Of a stretch of DNA of 48,877 nucleotides, positions 23,041 through 35,200 are shown piece by piece. Position numbers and translations under genes: made by a program. Origin of the DNA: Symbiodinium natans. Lineage: Eukaryota > Sar > Dinophyceae > Suessiales > Symbiodiniaceae. Position 1 is the first letter of the stretch. Every line of letters starts with the position of its first letter. The notes under the pieces were generated by a model. The model searched no databases, was not told the DNA's origin, and saw only the letters and a program-made list of their open reading frames with translations. The stretch covers positions 145,001 to 193,877 of the forward strand of contig CAJNDS010000220.1 in assembly GCA_905221605.1 (NCBI GenBank), read 5' to 3'.

Positions 23041-23078
23041 GTGGGCGAATTGCGGAGTGTGCATACGGAACAATTACC

Positions 23079-23117
23079 CTAAACCCTAAACCCTAAACCC
23101 TAAACCCTAAACCCTTA
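23079..23117. repeat. Short CCCTAAA array
   Basis: Five to six units, 40 bases after the exon ending at 23040; this is an exception to the usual orientation. Confidence 0.85.
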
Positions 23118-23667
23118 AAGTATTCCCTCATAGTACTGTTATAACTTGCTATTTTATCCCTCAAAGCGCTGTTCGAATGATTTAGGCCCCTACAGTACAT
23201 GGTGCTGAGAAGTCGAAATTTCGAAGGGTATTCCGGGATCCAGGGCAGACAAGCACGCAAGCATCGCGGGGTCAGCTTCGGACTCACTGAACACGTGAAG
23301 CAAGGAATGTGTCGACATGTTACGAGGACTATCAAGGGTTGAGGGTTCGCCACCCGAAGTCACGCTTTCAACCGTCCATCTCTCGCTGATCTGGAGGTCT
23401 GCAGCATCACACACACAACGCTTGGGCAATCTTTGGGTGCTCACAACAGAGCCCGAAGCTTGTAAGACCTCTCGTTCCATTCTCCGAGAGCTTTAGTTCC
23501 CCCCTAGCAATGCCCCTTACAGCACTTTCGGACCCCTCAAACCTGAAACCCACCCGTAAACCCCATTTTGCTGAATCCCTTAAACTCCCCCCCCAAGCCC
23601 TGTAAGCTTCCAAACCCTAAATCCCTTCAACGCCTACATGCCCGAAATCCCCTTCTACACAACTTAA

Positions 23668-23836
23668 AAACCCTAAACCCTAAACCCTAAACCCTAAACC
23701 CTAAATCCCTAAACCCTGAACCCTAAACCCTAAACCCTAAACCCTAAACCCTAAACCCTAAACCCTAAACCCTAAACCCTAAACCCTAAACCCCTAAACC
23801 CCTAAATCCCTAAATCTCTAAATCCCTAAACCCTTA
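23668..23836. repeat. CCCTAAA array at intron 3' end
   Basis: About 22 units with CCCTAAAT variants, ending 20 bases before the exon at 23857. Confidence 0.9.
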
Positions 23837-23856
23837 AACGCCCTCAACAACAAGAG

Positions 23857-23916
23857 GAGTTGCCGGCGGAGCTCTGCCGGGACTCCCTGCCAGCACCACG
23901 CCCGCGGCGAGTCCAG
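23857..23916 (+). CDS. Probable exon: ELPAELCRDSLPAPRPRRVQ
   Basis: Sixty nt, phase 0 with the preceding exon, acceptor ACAAGAG, donor GC (GTCCAG then GCTTTC). A CCCTAAA array ends just upstream. GC-rich; no known motif. Confidence 0.6.
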
Positions 23917-26247
23917 GCTTTCACGGCTTAGGGCTTTGTCGTGCTTTTCTGTAACTTTAGATCCTTAGCCTTTTTGGGTTTATTGGGTTTCTTAATAAGG
24001 GCAGCTAAAAGTTCAGTTTTTTCCTACCCTCCTAAGTGCAGTCAAGAGGGTTTAAAGCTGCTAATTGATTGCTTAAGAACTGCTAATTGATTGCTTAAGA
24101 ACCCCCCCCCCAAAAAAAAAAAGAGAAAGAGATATGCTTCCTTATAGGGGCAATAGAGGGATTACTATTGGGTTCTTAAGCACATCGTAGTTGAAGATCT
24201 GGGGGTTGTAAAACTTTCACCTTAGGGGTCTTGCTTACCCTACGTATGACCCTACTCAGAACTACCCATGAACCTCCAAGTAGAAGCAGTCGGTTTTTTT
24301 CGCAAGAAAGCTTCAGGGCGACCAGTCAGGGCACATGAGTTGGAAGTCCGAGGCCCCGCGCGCAGCGCGCAGCTTGAGATTCGCAAAGCAGCCGGGATAA
24401 AGCCACCCTGAACCCTGAGCCCCTATGAAGAAGTATCAACCCCAAGTCCTGAACCCCCCAAATTCCTAGCAACCCTAAATGGCCCTAAACCCTAAACCCT
24501 AAACCCTAAACCCCAAACCTCCCCCCACGCCTGTCAGCCGAGAGTGCAGGCGCGCTCCATGAGCGCGGGGCCTCTTTCCAAAGCGAAGGAGGCGCGTCGG
24601 TGGGGCCCAGGGCCTTGAGCCCCTCAACGTTAGAGTGAAATCCGGAAGCCAAACTGCGGTTTAGGGTTTAGGGTTTAGGGTTTAGGGTGTAGGGTTTGAG
24701 GTTTAGGGTTTTGGGGCCGCGTGCCCAGCGCTCGAACCACTGAGCCCCTGACATTGTGGACGTAAATTCTCATTGGCTCCTTTTTGAGGGGGTGAGGGAG
24801 CTCTTACCAACCCTGATGAAACCCACAAAGGGTAGGCGCTTTTGTCTTAGTTTGAGATGCCTTGAACCCCAGTGTCTGCAAAGTTCTGATGAGAGTTTGA
24901 GGCGAACGCGGGCGCTCCCTCCAGTGCCCCTGAAACCAGGAGGCAATGCGCTCAGCTTGAGGTCTAGGGTTGAGGGTCTGCTTGCTTCTGGGACTTTTTG
25001 TGGTCTCCACTTGTGCCTGCGGGCGGCATGGGTAGATCGAACGTGTCCATTGACCTGTGTCTCGCGAATGGCCTCCCGAAATTCGTGCTTACGCCCTGTG
25101 CCAATGCTTCGGCCCGCAGCAGACAACTGTTGCACGGAAGCTTCCACACGACCGTTCCACCAGTTGGAAGCACACCTGTGATCAGAAACGGGCTTGTGAA
25201 CCCCCACTTGAAATCCGAAAGACCAAAGCCCCAACCCTAAACTACCAATCGAAAGCTGAGCATCCAGAAGCCCTTGTGTCTAAAGAAGCCCTTCTGACCA
25301 CGACGATCAGGCGCAGCGAGCGGAGCGTGGAGAGGGGGAAGGCCCCTTTGCCCCGCTTGCTTTAGAGCTTCGGTTCCAGGGGACTGGGCTGCAAGGGTTC
25401 AGAGGGGTTTAGGCAGGGCTTGCGAGTGCTTGCTTCAAGTCTGGTGAAGCATAGGCCACTTCGTGGTAGGAGTCTCCTCTGGTGCTTGAAGCTCCATGAG
25501 TATCAGGTAGGGCTACCAGGTATGTACGTTTAGCCCCAAAGAAGGATTGTCGACGCCATGTTCAAGAGGCTTCAAAGACCCACAACGCAAAATAAGAGGG
25601 CCCTTCCTCGGTGCAATAAACTCTAGACAAGGAAGCTTCTTATAACAATTAGGTCAAGTTCTTACTACGTCATTCCTAGCAAGAATAGATAGCGCATGTT
25701 CCCCCTTATACTAACAGTCCTGAACAGGGATAATGGTACCCCCCCCCCCCTTCTAAGGGGGAACATCCCAATAGATAGCCCTAAAGCCTAATGTTGGACC
25801 CTGTTTAGTAGGGGGGGCCTCTGTAAAGTCAAATTGGCCGAATTCTTCAGGATCCCCTGACTGTTTGGGGGATCCTCTTTAAAGTCAAACCGTCTGTGCG
25901 CCGTAAGAAAAATCCACGCGGCGCGCCTTTAAAAAGATGCTGGGCATCGCTGCCCCTTTTAAACTCCTCCCTATTGAAATCATATAAGCCCCCGGGGCCG
26001 TGCAATCAGGATCCCATCCACGCCTCGACTGTTCGGGGGGGGGGGGGGGCCCCTACACATGAAAGAGGGTCCCACATTAAGCACCACAGCAGGCCGAAGA
26101 GCCACCCAAGTCCGGCAGCGAAGGCCCCGAGGGGGCTCCGCAGGATCCGCTATGGGTTCGTTTAGGGTTTAGGGTTTAGAGTTTAGGGTTTAGGGTTTAG
26201 GGATTAGGGTGTAGGGTTTAGGGATTAGGGTTTAGGGTTTAGGGTTT

Positions 26248-26281
<34 letters not shown>

Positions 26282-29200
26282 TTTTGTTTTGTTTTTTTTC
26301 CGTAATAAAGGGGCCTGAACAAATGGAATAGGGTTTAGGGTTTTTGGTTTTGGGGGGTTACTATAGTAAATTTCTAAAGGGACCATACGGGAATACCATT
26401 AGATATGTTACGCGTCGTTGTGTTTTCTTTTCCTTTCAGTTTTAGGGAATGAGAAGAATGCAGGCAAGCAAAAGAAGCGTCAGAGAGCCAAGCAAGCCAA
26501 GCAAGCCAAGCAAGCCAAGCAAGCCAAGCAAGCCAAGCAAGCCAAGCAAGCCAAGCAAGCCAAGCAAGCCAAGCAAGCCAAGCAAGCCAAGCAAGCCAAG
26601 CAAGCCAAGCAAGGCGTCAGACACACCAGGAAGCAAGCAGGCGAGCATACAAACGGCCGACAGGCCGCAAGGGCTTAAGTCCCAAGTGGCCTTTTTCTTC
26701 GCCTCAGCACACTCGCAAACTGAAGCAGAGGGCTCAAGTGCACCTGGAGGTCGATCCAAGTTGCGAGCTTTTTGGGTTTTTGGGTGCCCTTGGCTACAAC
26801 GACTCTACTCGAAGAGAGCTGCGGCTCACCCAGAGACTCCAAAACCCCTTAGTGAAGGAATAGACCTTATTAAATTATAATAGGAACCCGAATATGATTT
26901 GAGGTGTAGTCCTTAATTAAGGGGGTTTGGAGTCTCACCCTAAACCCTAAACCCTAAACCCTAAACCCTAAACCCTAAACCCTAAACCCTAAACCCTAAA
27001 CCCTAAACCCTAAACCCTAAACCCTAAACCCTAAACCCTGAACCCTCAACCCTCAACCCTAAACCCTACACCCTAAACCCTTAAGGGCTTCCCCAGGCGA
27101 GCGGCGCCATCGGCTCCCGCCGATCCCCGCGCAGCGCAGCGCGGGCGCGGACCTGTCGATGCACCCTTGAAGTGATCAGAGGGGGGTTGCCTGAGGAGCC
27201 TTTAGGGTTTAGGGTTTAGGGTTTAGGGTTTAGGGTTTAGGGTTTAGGGTTTAGGGTTTAGGGTTTAGGGTTTAGGGTTTAGGGGTCTCATGGTTGGCTC
27301 GTACCCAGAAGCGCCCCGAGGTACCGGGTGATCTCACCGACGCAGACCCGCGACTCCAGGCGAGCCCGCCTGTTTCTGAGTAGTAGGGTTGGGGTTTAGG
27401 GTTTAGGGTTTAGGGTTTAGGGTTTAGGGTTTAGGGTTTAGGGTTTAGGGTTTAGGGTTTCGGGTTTGGGGTTTGGGGTTTGGGGTTTGGGGTTTCGGGT
27501 TTGGGGTTTAATTAGGGTTTAGGGTTTAGCTTGTTCTTAGTAGGGAATGAGGGAATGAGGGCCCAGAAAAACCCTTTAAGGGATTTTATGGGGCCCTCAT
27601 TCCTTCATTCCCTACGAAGAACCAGCCACAAAACTCGGTGGTGGCGTGCCGGGCTGGAATCTCTATGTTTAAGAGCCTTTGACTGCGTGGACCTGTGCTT
27701 GCTTCAAGCTTCACAAGCTTCCAGAACATCTCAGAATCCAAAATTTTCCCTAACCCCTAAACCCAAAACCCTAAACCCGAAACCCTAAACCCTAAACCCT
27801 AAACCCTAAACCCTAAACCCTAAACCCTAAACCCGAAACCTAAACCCGAAACCCTAAACCCTAAACGCTAAACCCTAAACCCGAAACCCTAAACCCTTAA
27901 CCCAAACGGCATACACGAAGCACCGTCCAAGCCACTCCCCGCCGCCAGGGCAAAGCATGGCGTCGATCCCGACGGTCACAGCTTAGGTGTGAGCCCCATG
28001 AGGCGCCAGCCTAAGCCCTAAGCCCTAAGCCCTAAACCCTAAACCCGAAACCCTAAACCCTAAAACCTAAACCCTAGACCCTAAACCCTAAACCCTAAAC
28101 CCTAAACCCTAAACCCTAAACCCTAAACCCTAAACCCTAAACCCTAAACCCTAAGCCCCAAACCGTGCCTTTGTTTGCGGCTTATGGCTGAGGGTCCCTA
28201 AAAGCCCCACATCTGGCCTGTCACCCTTTCTCCCCTTGTAGCTTCGTAATCGCCCCTTAGGTAGGTGGGGAGCCCGAGTTAGGGGCTCAGGGTTCTTCAG
28301 GAGCCCAAAATCCCCCAAACCCGAAACCCTAAACCCGAAGCCCTAAACGCTAAACCCTAAGCCCTAAACCCTAAACCCTAAACCCTAAACCCTAAACTTA
28401 GGATGCAGAGGGTTCCGAAGACCCGAAGCCCACATTCGGGGTCCAGGGGTTCCTAACAGCCTCCTCCCCGATTCCTAGACAAACAAGTTATTAAAGAAGA
28501 ATGAAGCTAAATGTGTATCACAAGCCGATCCTGCTGTTTCTGATACAAATGCTCTTATTGCAACTGGTTACGAAACCGATCAAGATGGTGAAGAATTTAT
28601 TCGTCAAACTTTTGCTAACCACGTTGTTACTCGTAATGAGTTGGCAATGGAAGACATTTCTTATTTAATTAGATACTCCTACAGAACGGTCTCCATTGAA
28701 TGAAGTTTTACATAATGCTGCTGTGTTAGTGCTGTGTTGTCAGTTGTTAATGATCATAATTATGGAAATTTCTTGGATGGTTCTGACAACTTCAACTAAA
28801 CGGTCATGACCGTTTCCAACAACGTGATGGACATCATTTTAACTATGTTCAACTCTTCCAACAGTTCTCAAACACTGTATATATATATATTTCTTTTTAA
28901 ATCATTTTTTGCTTTATCAAATTGTCTAGGTCGTATGTAATAACAAGAACAAGCATGATATACTATAAGTTAAAAATAAACTAGAATATTATTAAGTGAA
29001 AATGCTTTTATATATTTTTAATGGTTACAAACTATAGACTCAAAATGTTGTTTTGTTAATATTGTATCATGGTATAATAAGTCATCCAATGTTATGTTAT
29101 ATTCATTTAAAAGTCGTGTTTTTGACACCTTAAAATTTTCCTCACTTTTTACTAATTCTTCTTATATAATCAGCTTTACCAAATGAAAAATATTTCTTTT

Positions 29201-32200
29201 TTGATATGAACTCATCTGGCAATATAATGTCATTACCCTGTGCAGATCATATATCACAGTTATTATTGCATGGGCATGTTTCTGAAATACATATGGGCAT
29301 ATGTAAAGTTTTATAATTAGTAAATTGCATAAAATAAGATGTATTTTCGTAGCATATACTACAATCAATATTTAATCTTTTAGCTGTTGTTATATCTGTC
29401 ATCCTCATCTTATAATGAGTATAGTTTTTCTGTACATATATATGTTAAAAATCGTTTTTTATTTGCAATATAACAAAACCATCTGTTTACTTATTTCTAT
29501 GTTTTTTTTTTTTTAAAATATTTTTGCTTGCTTTCGTTTGGTTTGGGGTTTTTTGAGTTGTGCTATGTTCTTTTGACGCAGCAGTCATGCAAAGTGCGGC
29601 TCTTGCGCACTTGAAGCAAAAGCAATCACGCACATCTTCTGTGTGCCGCGAATTAAGGCGAAAAACTGCCGGGCAACTGCAATGCAAGATCCATTTGCTT
29701 AGACAGAAAGGATTATTCTCCGTGCTGAAGGAATATTCCTCAAATCATAATAATGATCCCTTTAGAACTTAAGGTATATTACGGTCATTACGGTGTATTC
29801 GTTAATGAAGGGGTATTGGGCTCTCTGGTATTCCTTCGGCTATCCTGAGCTTCACGAGCCCATTTTCTGTCCTACCGACATCCGCGGCCCGCCGGCGCTT
29901 TCATCAAGCATAGGCCAAAACCCCTGAACCCGAAGCCGCGGCCCTAAAACCTTGTATAACCCCCTGAAGCCCACAGGCTCTGAGGCCTGAATCCTTACCT
30001 CATACAACCTCAAGCCCTGCGCCTTCCACAAGCGCAAAACCCTTAAGAAGGCCCGAAGCTCCTAAAGCCTTAGAATCCCTAGGCCCCGAAGCGCCCAACG
30101 CAACTTAACCCCCCCAAACCCTTAAACCCTAACACCTCGAAACCCCAGAACACCAAGACCCCAAACACCCCAAGCACCTTACAACAGCCTAAAACGCCCT
30201 AAGCCCTAAACATCCTAAACACTCGAGAGAGCCCTAAAACCTCCAGAAAGAGCCTCCTCTGGACTACGATTTGCTTAGCAACCCCCCTCCAACAAAAACA
30301 ACTCTGTAATAATCCCTATATTACCTTTTATAGGGAAGACCATTTTGTATTTCTTCAAGGAATCTACAGCAATTAGTAGTTATCTTAAAGCCTAAACCCT
30401 AAACCCTAAAACCTAAACCCAAAACCCATATGTAGGGATTTTCAGGACCCTTAAGGCAGAAATAGTCGTGGGAGGTCTGCCTCCGCTTCGGAACTTCCGA
30501 GGTCGCAGGCCAGGCCGCTTCGGGAAGACTTGGGCGGGGGGGGGGGCGGGGGCGGGGGGGGACGGGTCTGTGGGTTTTCAGGGCTTTTAGGGTGTTTTGG
30601 AGTCCCTTTGGTGCTTTTGGGGCAGCTTTTAGGGTCTGTAGTGCGTTTAGGGTCTTTAGAGGACTTTAGGGTCTTTTGGGGTCTTTTAGGGTCGGGTCTT
30701 TTGGTTTCTTTTAGGGTCTTTAGGGGCCTTTAGGAACTGTAGGGTCGTTAGGGCTTTTCAGGGTCTTTAGGGTTTTAGGGCCTTTAGGGCCTTTCAAAGT
30801 TTTAAGGGCGTTTTAGGGTCTGGGTCTTATTTTAGGTTTGATTTTTTTAAAATGTTTTTGTTGATTGGTTAGGTTTGAAGGCTTGAGGGTCTTAGTGTGT
30901 AAGTTCTCGGCTCGCTGCGGGAAGCTTGGGATTAGGGTTCTCGGGTTAGGGTTTTACGGGTTTTGGGGTTTTGCTGTTGAGGGCTTAAATTGCAGGTCTT
31001 GCAGGAAGTATAGGTTGCATGATTTGTTATAGGTTTCATTGTGGGTTTTATGGCGGCCTATGGCTTGCGGAAGCTGTATTCAGAGTTGAGGATTCAGGGT
31101 TTAGGATTGGCGGGTTTTTTGGGGGTCAGTGATCAGGGTCCTAGGACTGGTTTTTAGGGGCTTTGGGGTTCCAGGGCTTCTCTGGGCAAAGGAGGGCCGA
31201 GACTCGCTTTTGGGTGGTTTAGGGCTTCAGTGCTCTAGTTCCCTTCGGCCAGGGCTTCGGCCTTAGGGTTGACCCTCCCAAGCCCCAAGCGCAGGGGAGT
31301 CATACTCGGACCCCTAAGGATGTAGGCTCCCTTAATATACTCCTACTAGGGCCCTTATATTCCCTTAGAGGATCTTTAAAGGCGGGTCCCCCCAATCCAA
31401 GGGTACCACCTTAAAGGTCCAAGGTAGAGTCCCATGACAAGCCTTGCGGAAAGGTGCGAAAAGCCGGCTTGCCGCGGACGTGCAGCTGGGATTCGAGGCC
31501 TGCGCGTCGCGGATGATGCTCTGAGTGATTCCGAGCGTTTTGGGGGCTTGTCGGGTTAGACAAGTGAGCCCGAACGGCTTGCGTGGTCCTTATGATGACT
31601 TGTGCCCCCCAAACAGCCTGCTCGGGGTTATGGTGGCCTGCGTGGAGGCATTGCAATAGGTTTCTTGTTGGGGTTTGAGGGTTGACCTGAACGGCTCTGC
31701 GTGGCTTCGGGGCTTCTTGAGGCGTGGTTATGGCTTGAACCCTGAACCCTGAACCCTGAACCCTGAACCCTGAACCCTGAACCCTGAACCCAAAACCCTA
31801 AACCCTAAACCTTAAGCCCTAAACCCTAAACCCTAAACCCTAAACCCTAAACCCTAAACCCTAAACCCTAAACCCTAAACCCTAAACCCTAAACCCTAAA
31901 CCCAAACGTGTTTAGGGCTTCTACACCTTTAAGCCCGGATCCCTGCATCTTCAAAGAACGTTGAAAACCCTCAAGCCCTTAAAACCCCTAAGCCCTTAGA
32001 ACCCTGGACCCCGCAGCCGACCCAAGTGTATATAAATATAATATAATTATAAATAGAAATATAAGTAGAATTAAAAAATACAATAAAAAATAAATGAATA
32101 AATAAATAAATAAATGATTATATATATAAATGAATAAATAATTATCTATCTATATATATATATATATATTCTACAGATGGCATACTATATACAGACATAT

Positions 32201-35200
32201 ATAAATATGTCAATCTGTCTGTCTGTCTGCCTGCCTGCCTGCCTGCCTGCCTGTCTGTCTGTCTGTCTGTCTAATCTCTATGTATATCTACATCTGGCAC
32301 CCCTGGATCCAGACAGGAGGGGGAAGGACCTGGAGTCACAGCTGAAGGCTCGGGGTTGAGGGTTGAGAGTTTCGAGGTGAGGATTGACGGTTGTAGGTTT
32401 AGGGCTTAGGGTTTTGACTTAGGGTTTTAGTTTAGAGGTTTAGGGTTGTAGGTTTAGGGTTGAGGGTTTGGGGCTTTAGCTTCTCGCAGAGGGGCCTTCA
32501 TTTGGGTGTCAGGGTCGAGAACCTCCAAATATTCTACCAACCCCCCCGCCCCCTCTACCAAAACCCCACAAAGTTTCACAAAACTCTAAACCCCTAGCCC
32601 CAAACCCCTAAACCCTAAACCCTGGACCCCAAAAACCCCTATACCCCAAAAACCCCTAAACCCTAAACTCCTAAGCCCAAACCCCTAACCCCTAACCCTA
32701 ACCCCTAACCCCTAAACCCCTAAAGCCCTAAACCCCAAACCCTAAACCCTAAACCCTAAACCCTAAACCCTAAACCCTAAACCCTAAACCCTAAACCCCC
32801 TAAGCCAATTTCTGGGGCCTCAGGACGCCGAGGCGGCCACCCAGGCCTTGGAGGCGCCGGCGCTGGGTCTGTGCAATCAACGTCTCGTTGAAGTGGCGGA
32901 ATAGGGTTTAGGGTTTAGGGTTTAGGGTTTAGGGTGTAGGGTTCAGGGTGTAGGGTTCAGGGTTTAGGTGTTTTTCTTGTTCAAGGAAAGCTGCAATTCC
33001 GAGTTTGTTCGCCTTGCCGATCGCAAACACTAACGTTACTAGGTAGGCCGTTGGGACATGTGATATTTTCCCGAACTGGGTTTAAGAGGATCATATTCAG
33101 GAACCCTAAACCCTAATCCCTAAATCCTGAACCCTAAACCCTAAGCCCTAAACCCTCAACCTATTTTTCAGGGGGCTTATTCAAGGGGTTTCAAGGGCCA
33201 TCCCAGATTGAGATGTCAGTGCCTATATCCACAAGGAATCACAAAAGCTAGGGTTTGTGGGTTTTATTCGGCTTCTGCCCTGTAGTAAAAAGGGCCTTAA
33301 GGTGTAGACTTCGTTGCTGTCTTTCTCATGGTTTCTTGATTGGGGCTGCCTAGGTTAGTTTAGTTGGGGCCAGTTTGGGGCCATGTAGGTTCTTCAGCGA
33401 TATTTGGGCTTATTTCTCGTTGAGGCCTTTGCCTTTAGAGATTTTCGCGGACGTTGCGCCTTTTCGGTTGTAAGGGTTTTTTTGTTTTGCAGAGTTTTCG
33501 CGGGCCTCCTTGCCGCAAGGGCTGTTTCTGATGTTTTGTGCACGGGAAGGGGTCCTGACTTGTTGGGCTGAGCGATGGGGATTTGAGGGGGGGGTCAGAG
33601 TCGGGGAAGCAGATCAGAAAATCTGACCTTGGCTCCCGGTCGAGTTTGCGCGCACGGGTTTGGTTCATAGGGTTTGTGTGCAAGGTTCTGGCGGGGTAAA
33701 CCCTACATCCTAAACCCTAGTCTGTTCGTGATTGGGAGCTGCAGAAGTACCAACTTATGCCTAAATCGCAATCTCTACTGGTACCAGAACCCTGCCCCGC
33801 CCCTCCCCGGCCAAAACGCAACAAAAGAGAGTACCCAAAACAGCCAGCCCCACTCGATGCTGCTGCCGGGAACACCCTAAACCTTAAACCCTCAACCCTC
33901 AACCCTCAACCCTAAACCCTAAGCCCAACACCCTATAACCCTAAACCCTATAACCCTAAACCCTAAACCCTAAACCCTAAACCCTAAACCCTACGCCCTA
34001 CACCCTACACCCTACACCCCGCAGGCGCAGCTGCGCGACGCCCTGCGCCGCAAAGCGGAGAAGGCGGGGGGGGAGGGAGCCAGCTGCGCGGCTCGTGGCG
34101 GCGCAAAGCTTTGGCAGGATGAAGCGCATCAAGGCACAACCAAGGTGTAAGAGAACACCCTACATCCTAAGCCCTAATCCCTGATCCCTAAACCCTAAAC
34201 CCTAAACCCTAAGCCCTAAGCCCTAAGCCCTAAGCCCTGAGCACTAAACCCTAAACCCTTAGCCCTAAACCCGAAACCACGCGACCTGTTGTGAGGCGCA
34301 GCGTGCGCAGCCATCCGAGGGCACACCAAAGCAGGAGGAGGTGGTGGAAACTCCGGAGCGGTCGGAGGAGGCGCCCTAGACACCCCAAGGCATAAAATGC
34401 CTCAAGTGTGGGTTTGGGGTTTCGGGTTTGGGGTTTAGGGTTTAGGGTTTAGGCTTTAGGGTTTAGGGTTTAGGGTTTGGGGTTTAGGTTGCGGGCTTTC
34501 CCTGAAACCGAACCTTCGGCATCCAATCCATGTTCGGGGACTACGTATTCAAATTGGGGCTCCTTTTGTGGGCACTTTGTGTCTATGAGGCATTCTGATT
34601 TAGGGGAACAGCATGCGAAAACGTAGATAGAAGTGAGATGGCTGGGGATACATCTCTAGGGGTTTATAGGGAAGTACATCCCCCCAAAAAAAATCTAAAA
34701 CCCCTGAAGGTTTAAGCCCTAAAAACCCTAAACCCTAAACCCTAAACTCTAAACCCTAAACCCTAAACCCCAAACCCCAAAAACCCGAAGCCCGAATTCC
34801 ATGGCTCCGCGTTGAGAGGCGGAATCCGATGGCCATCCAGAGCGGGGCCCAGCGAATTCAGACTCAATGCTGCTGGCCTGCAAGAAAATCCTAGACCCTA
34901 AACAAGAAAACCCCAAACCCCAAGCCCCAAACCCGAAACCCTAAACCCTTGCACCCTTGAACCCTTGAACCCTGAACCCTGAACCCACCTAAGCTTCGGA
35001 AGGGGACACGTGCGATACACAGTTTCGAGGACAACCCTTACCGTACCATGGCAGGGGGGGGGGGGGGGGGGTGTTAGTGAGATGTTGAGTGAATCCATTT
35101 CACCCCTGCACCCCTTAAACTCTTCGGGGGGGGGGGGGGTTTGTGGCCTTCTACGCGAACATCCCACCCAGGCTGCCAAAGTATCCGCCGACAAAGCCCT

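Larger units (their letters stand above)
28479..29560. other. AT-rich island of foreign composition
   Basis: Composition changes sharply from the GC-rich background to strongly AT-rich sequence without telomeric repeats, then back at about 29560. It contains decayed reading frames on both strands (below), TA runs near 28880 and long T-runs near 29500. The source is unknown: a large DNA virus of algae, an organelle or a bacterium are all possible. Confidence 0.7.

Noticed and set aside
24756-25365. Gene at 24.8-25.4 kb
   Set aside because: Frames overlap on both strands without third-position bias, motif or phase-compatible splice sites.
26442-26759. Antisense Leu/Gly-repeat protein
   Set aside because: It is only the complement of the 9-bp minisatellite.
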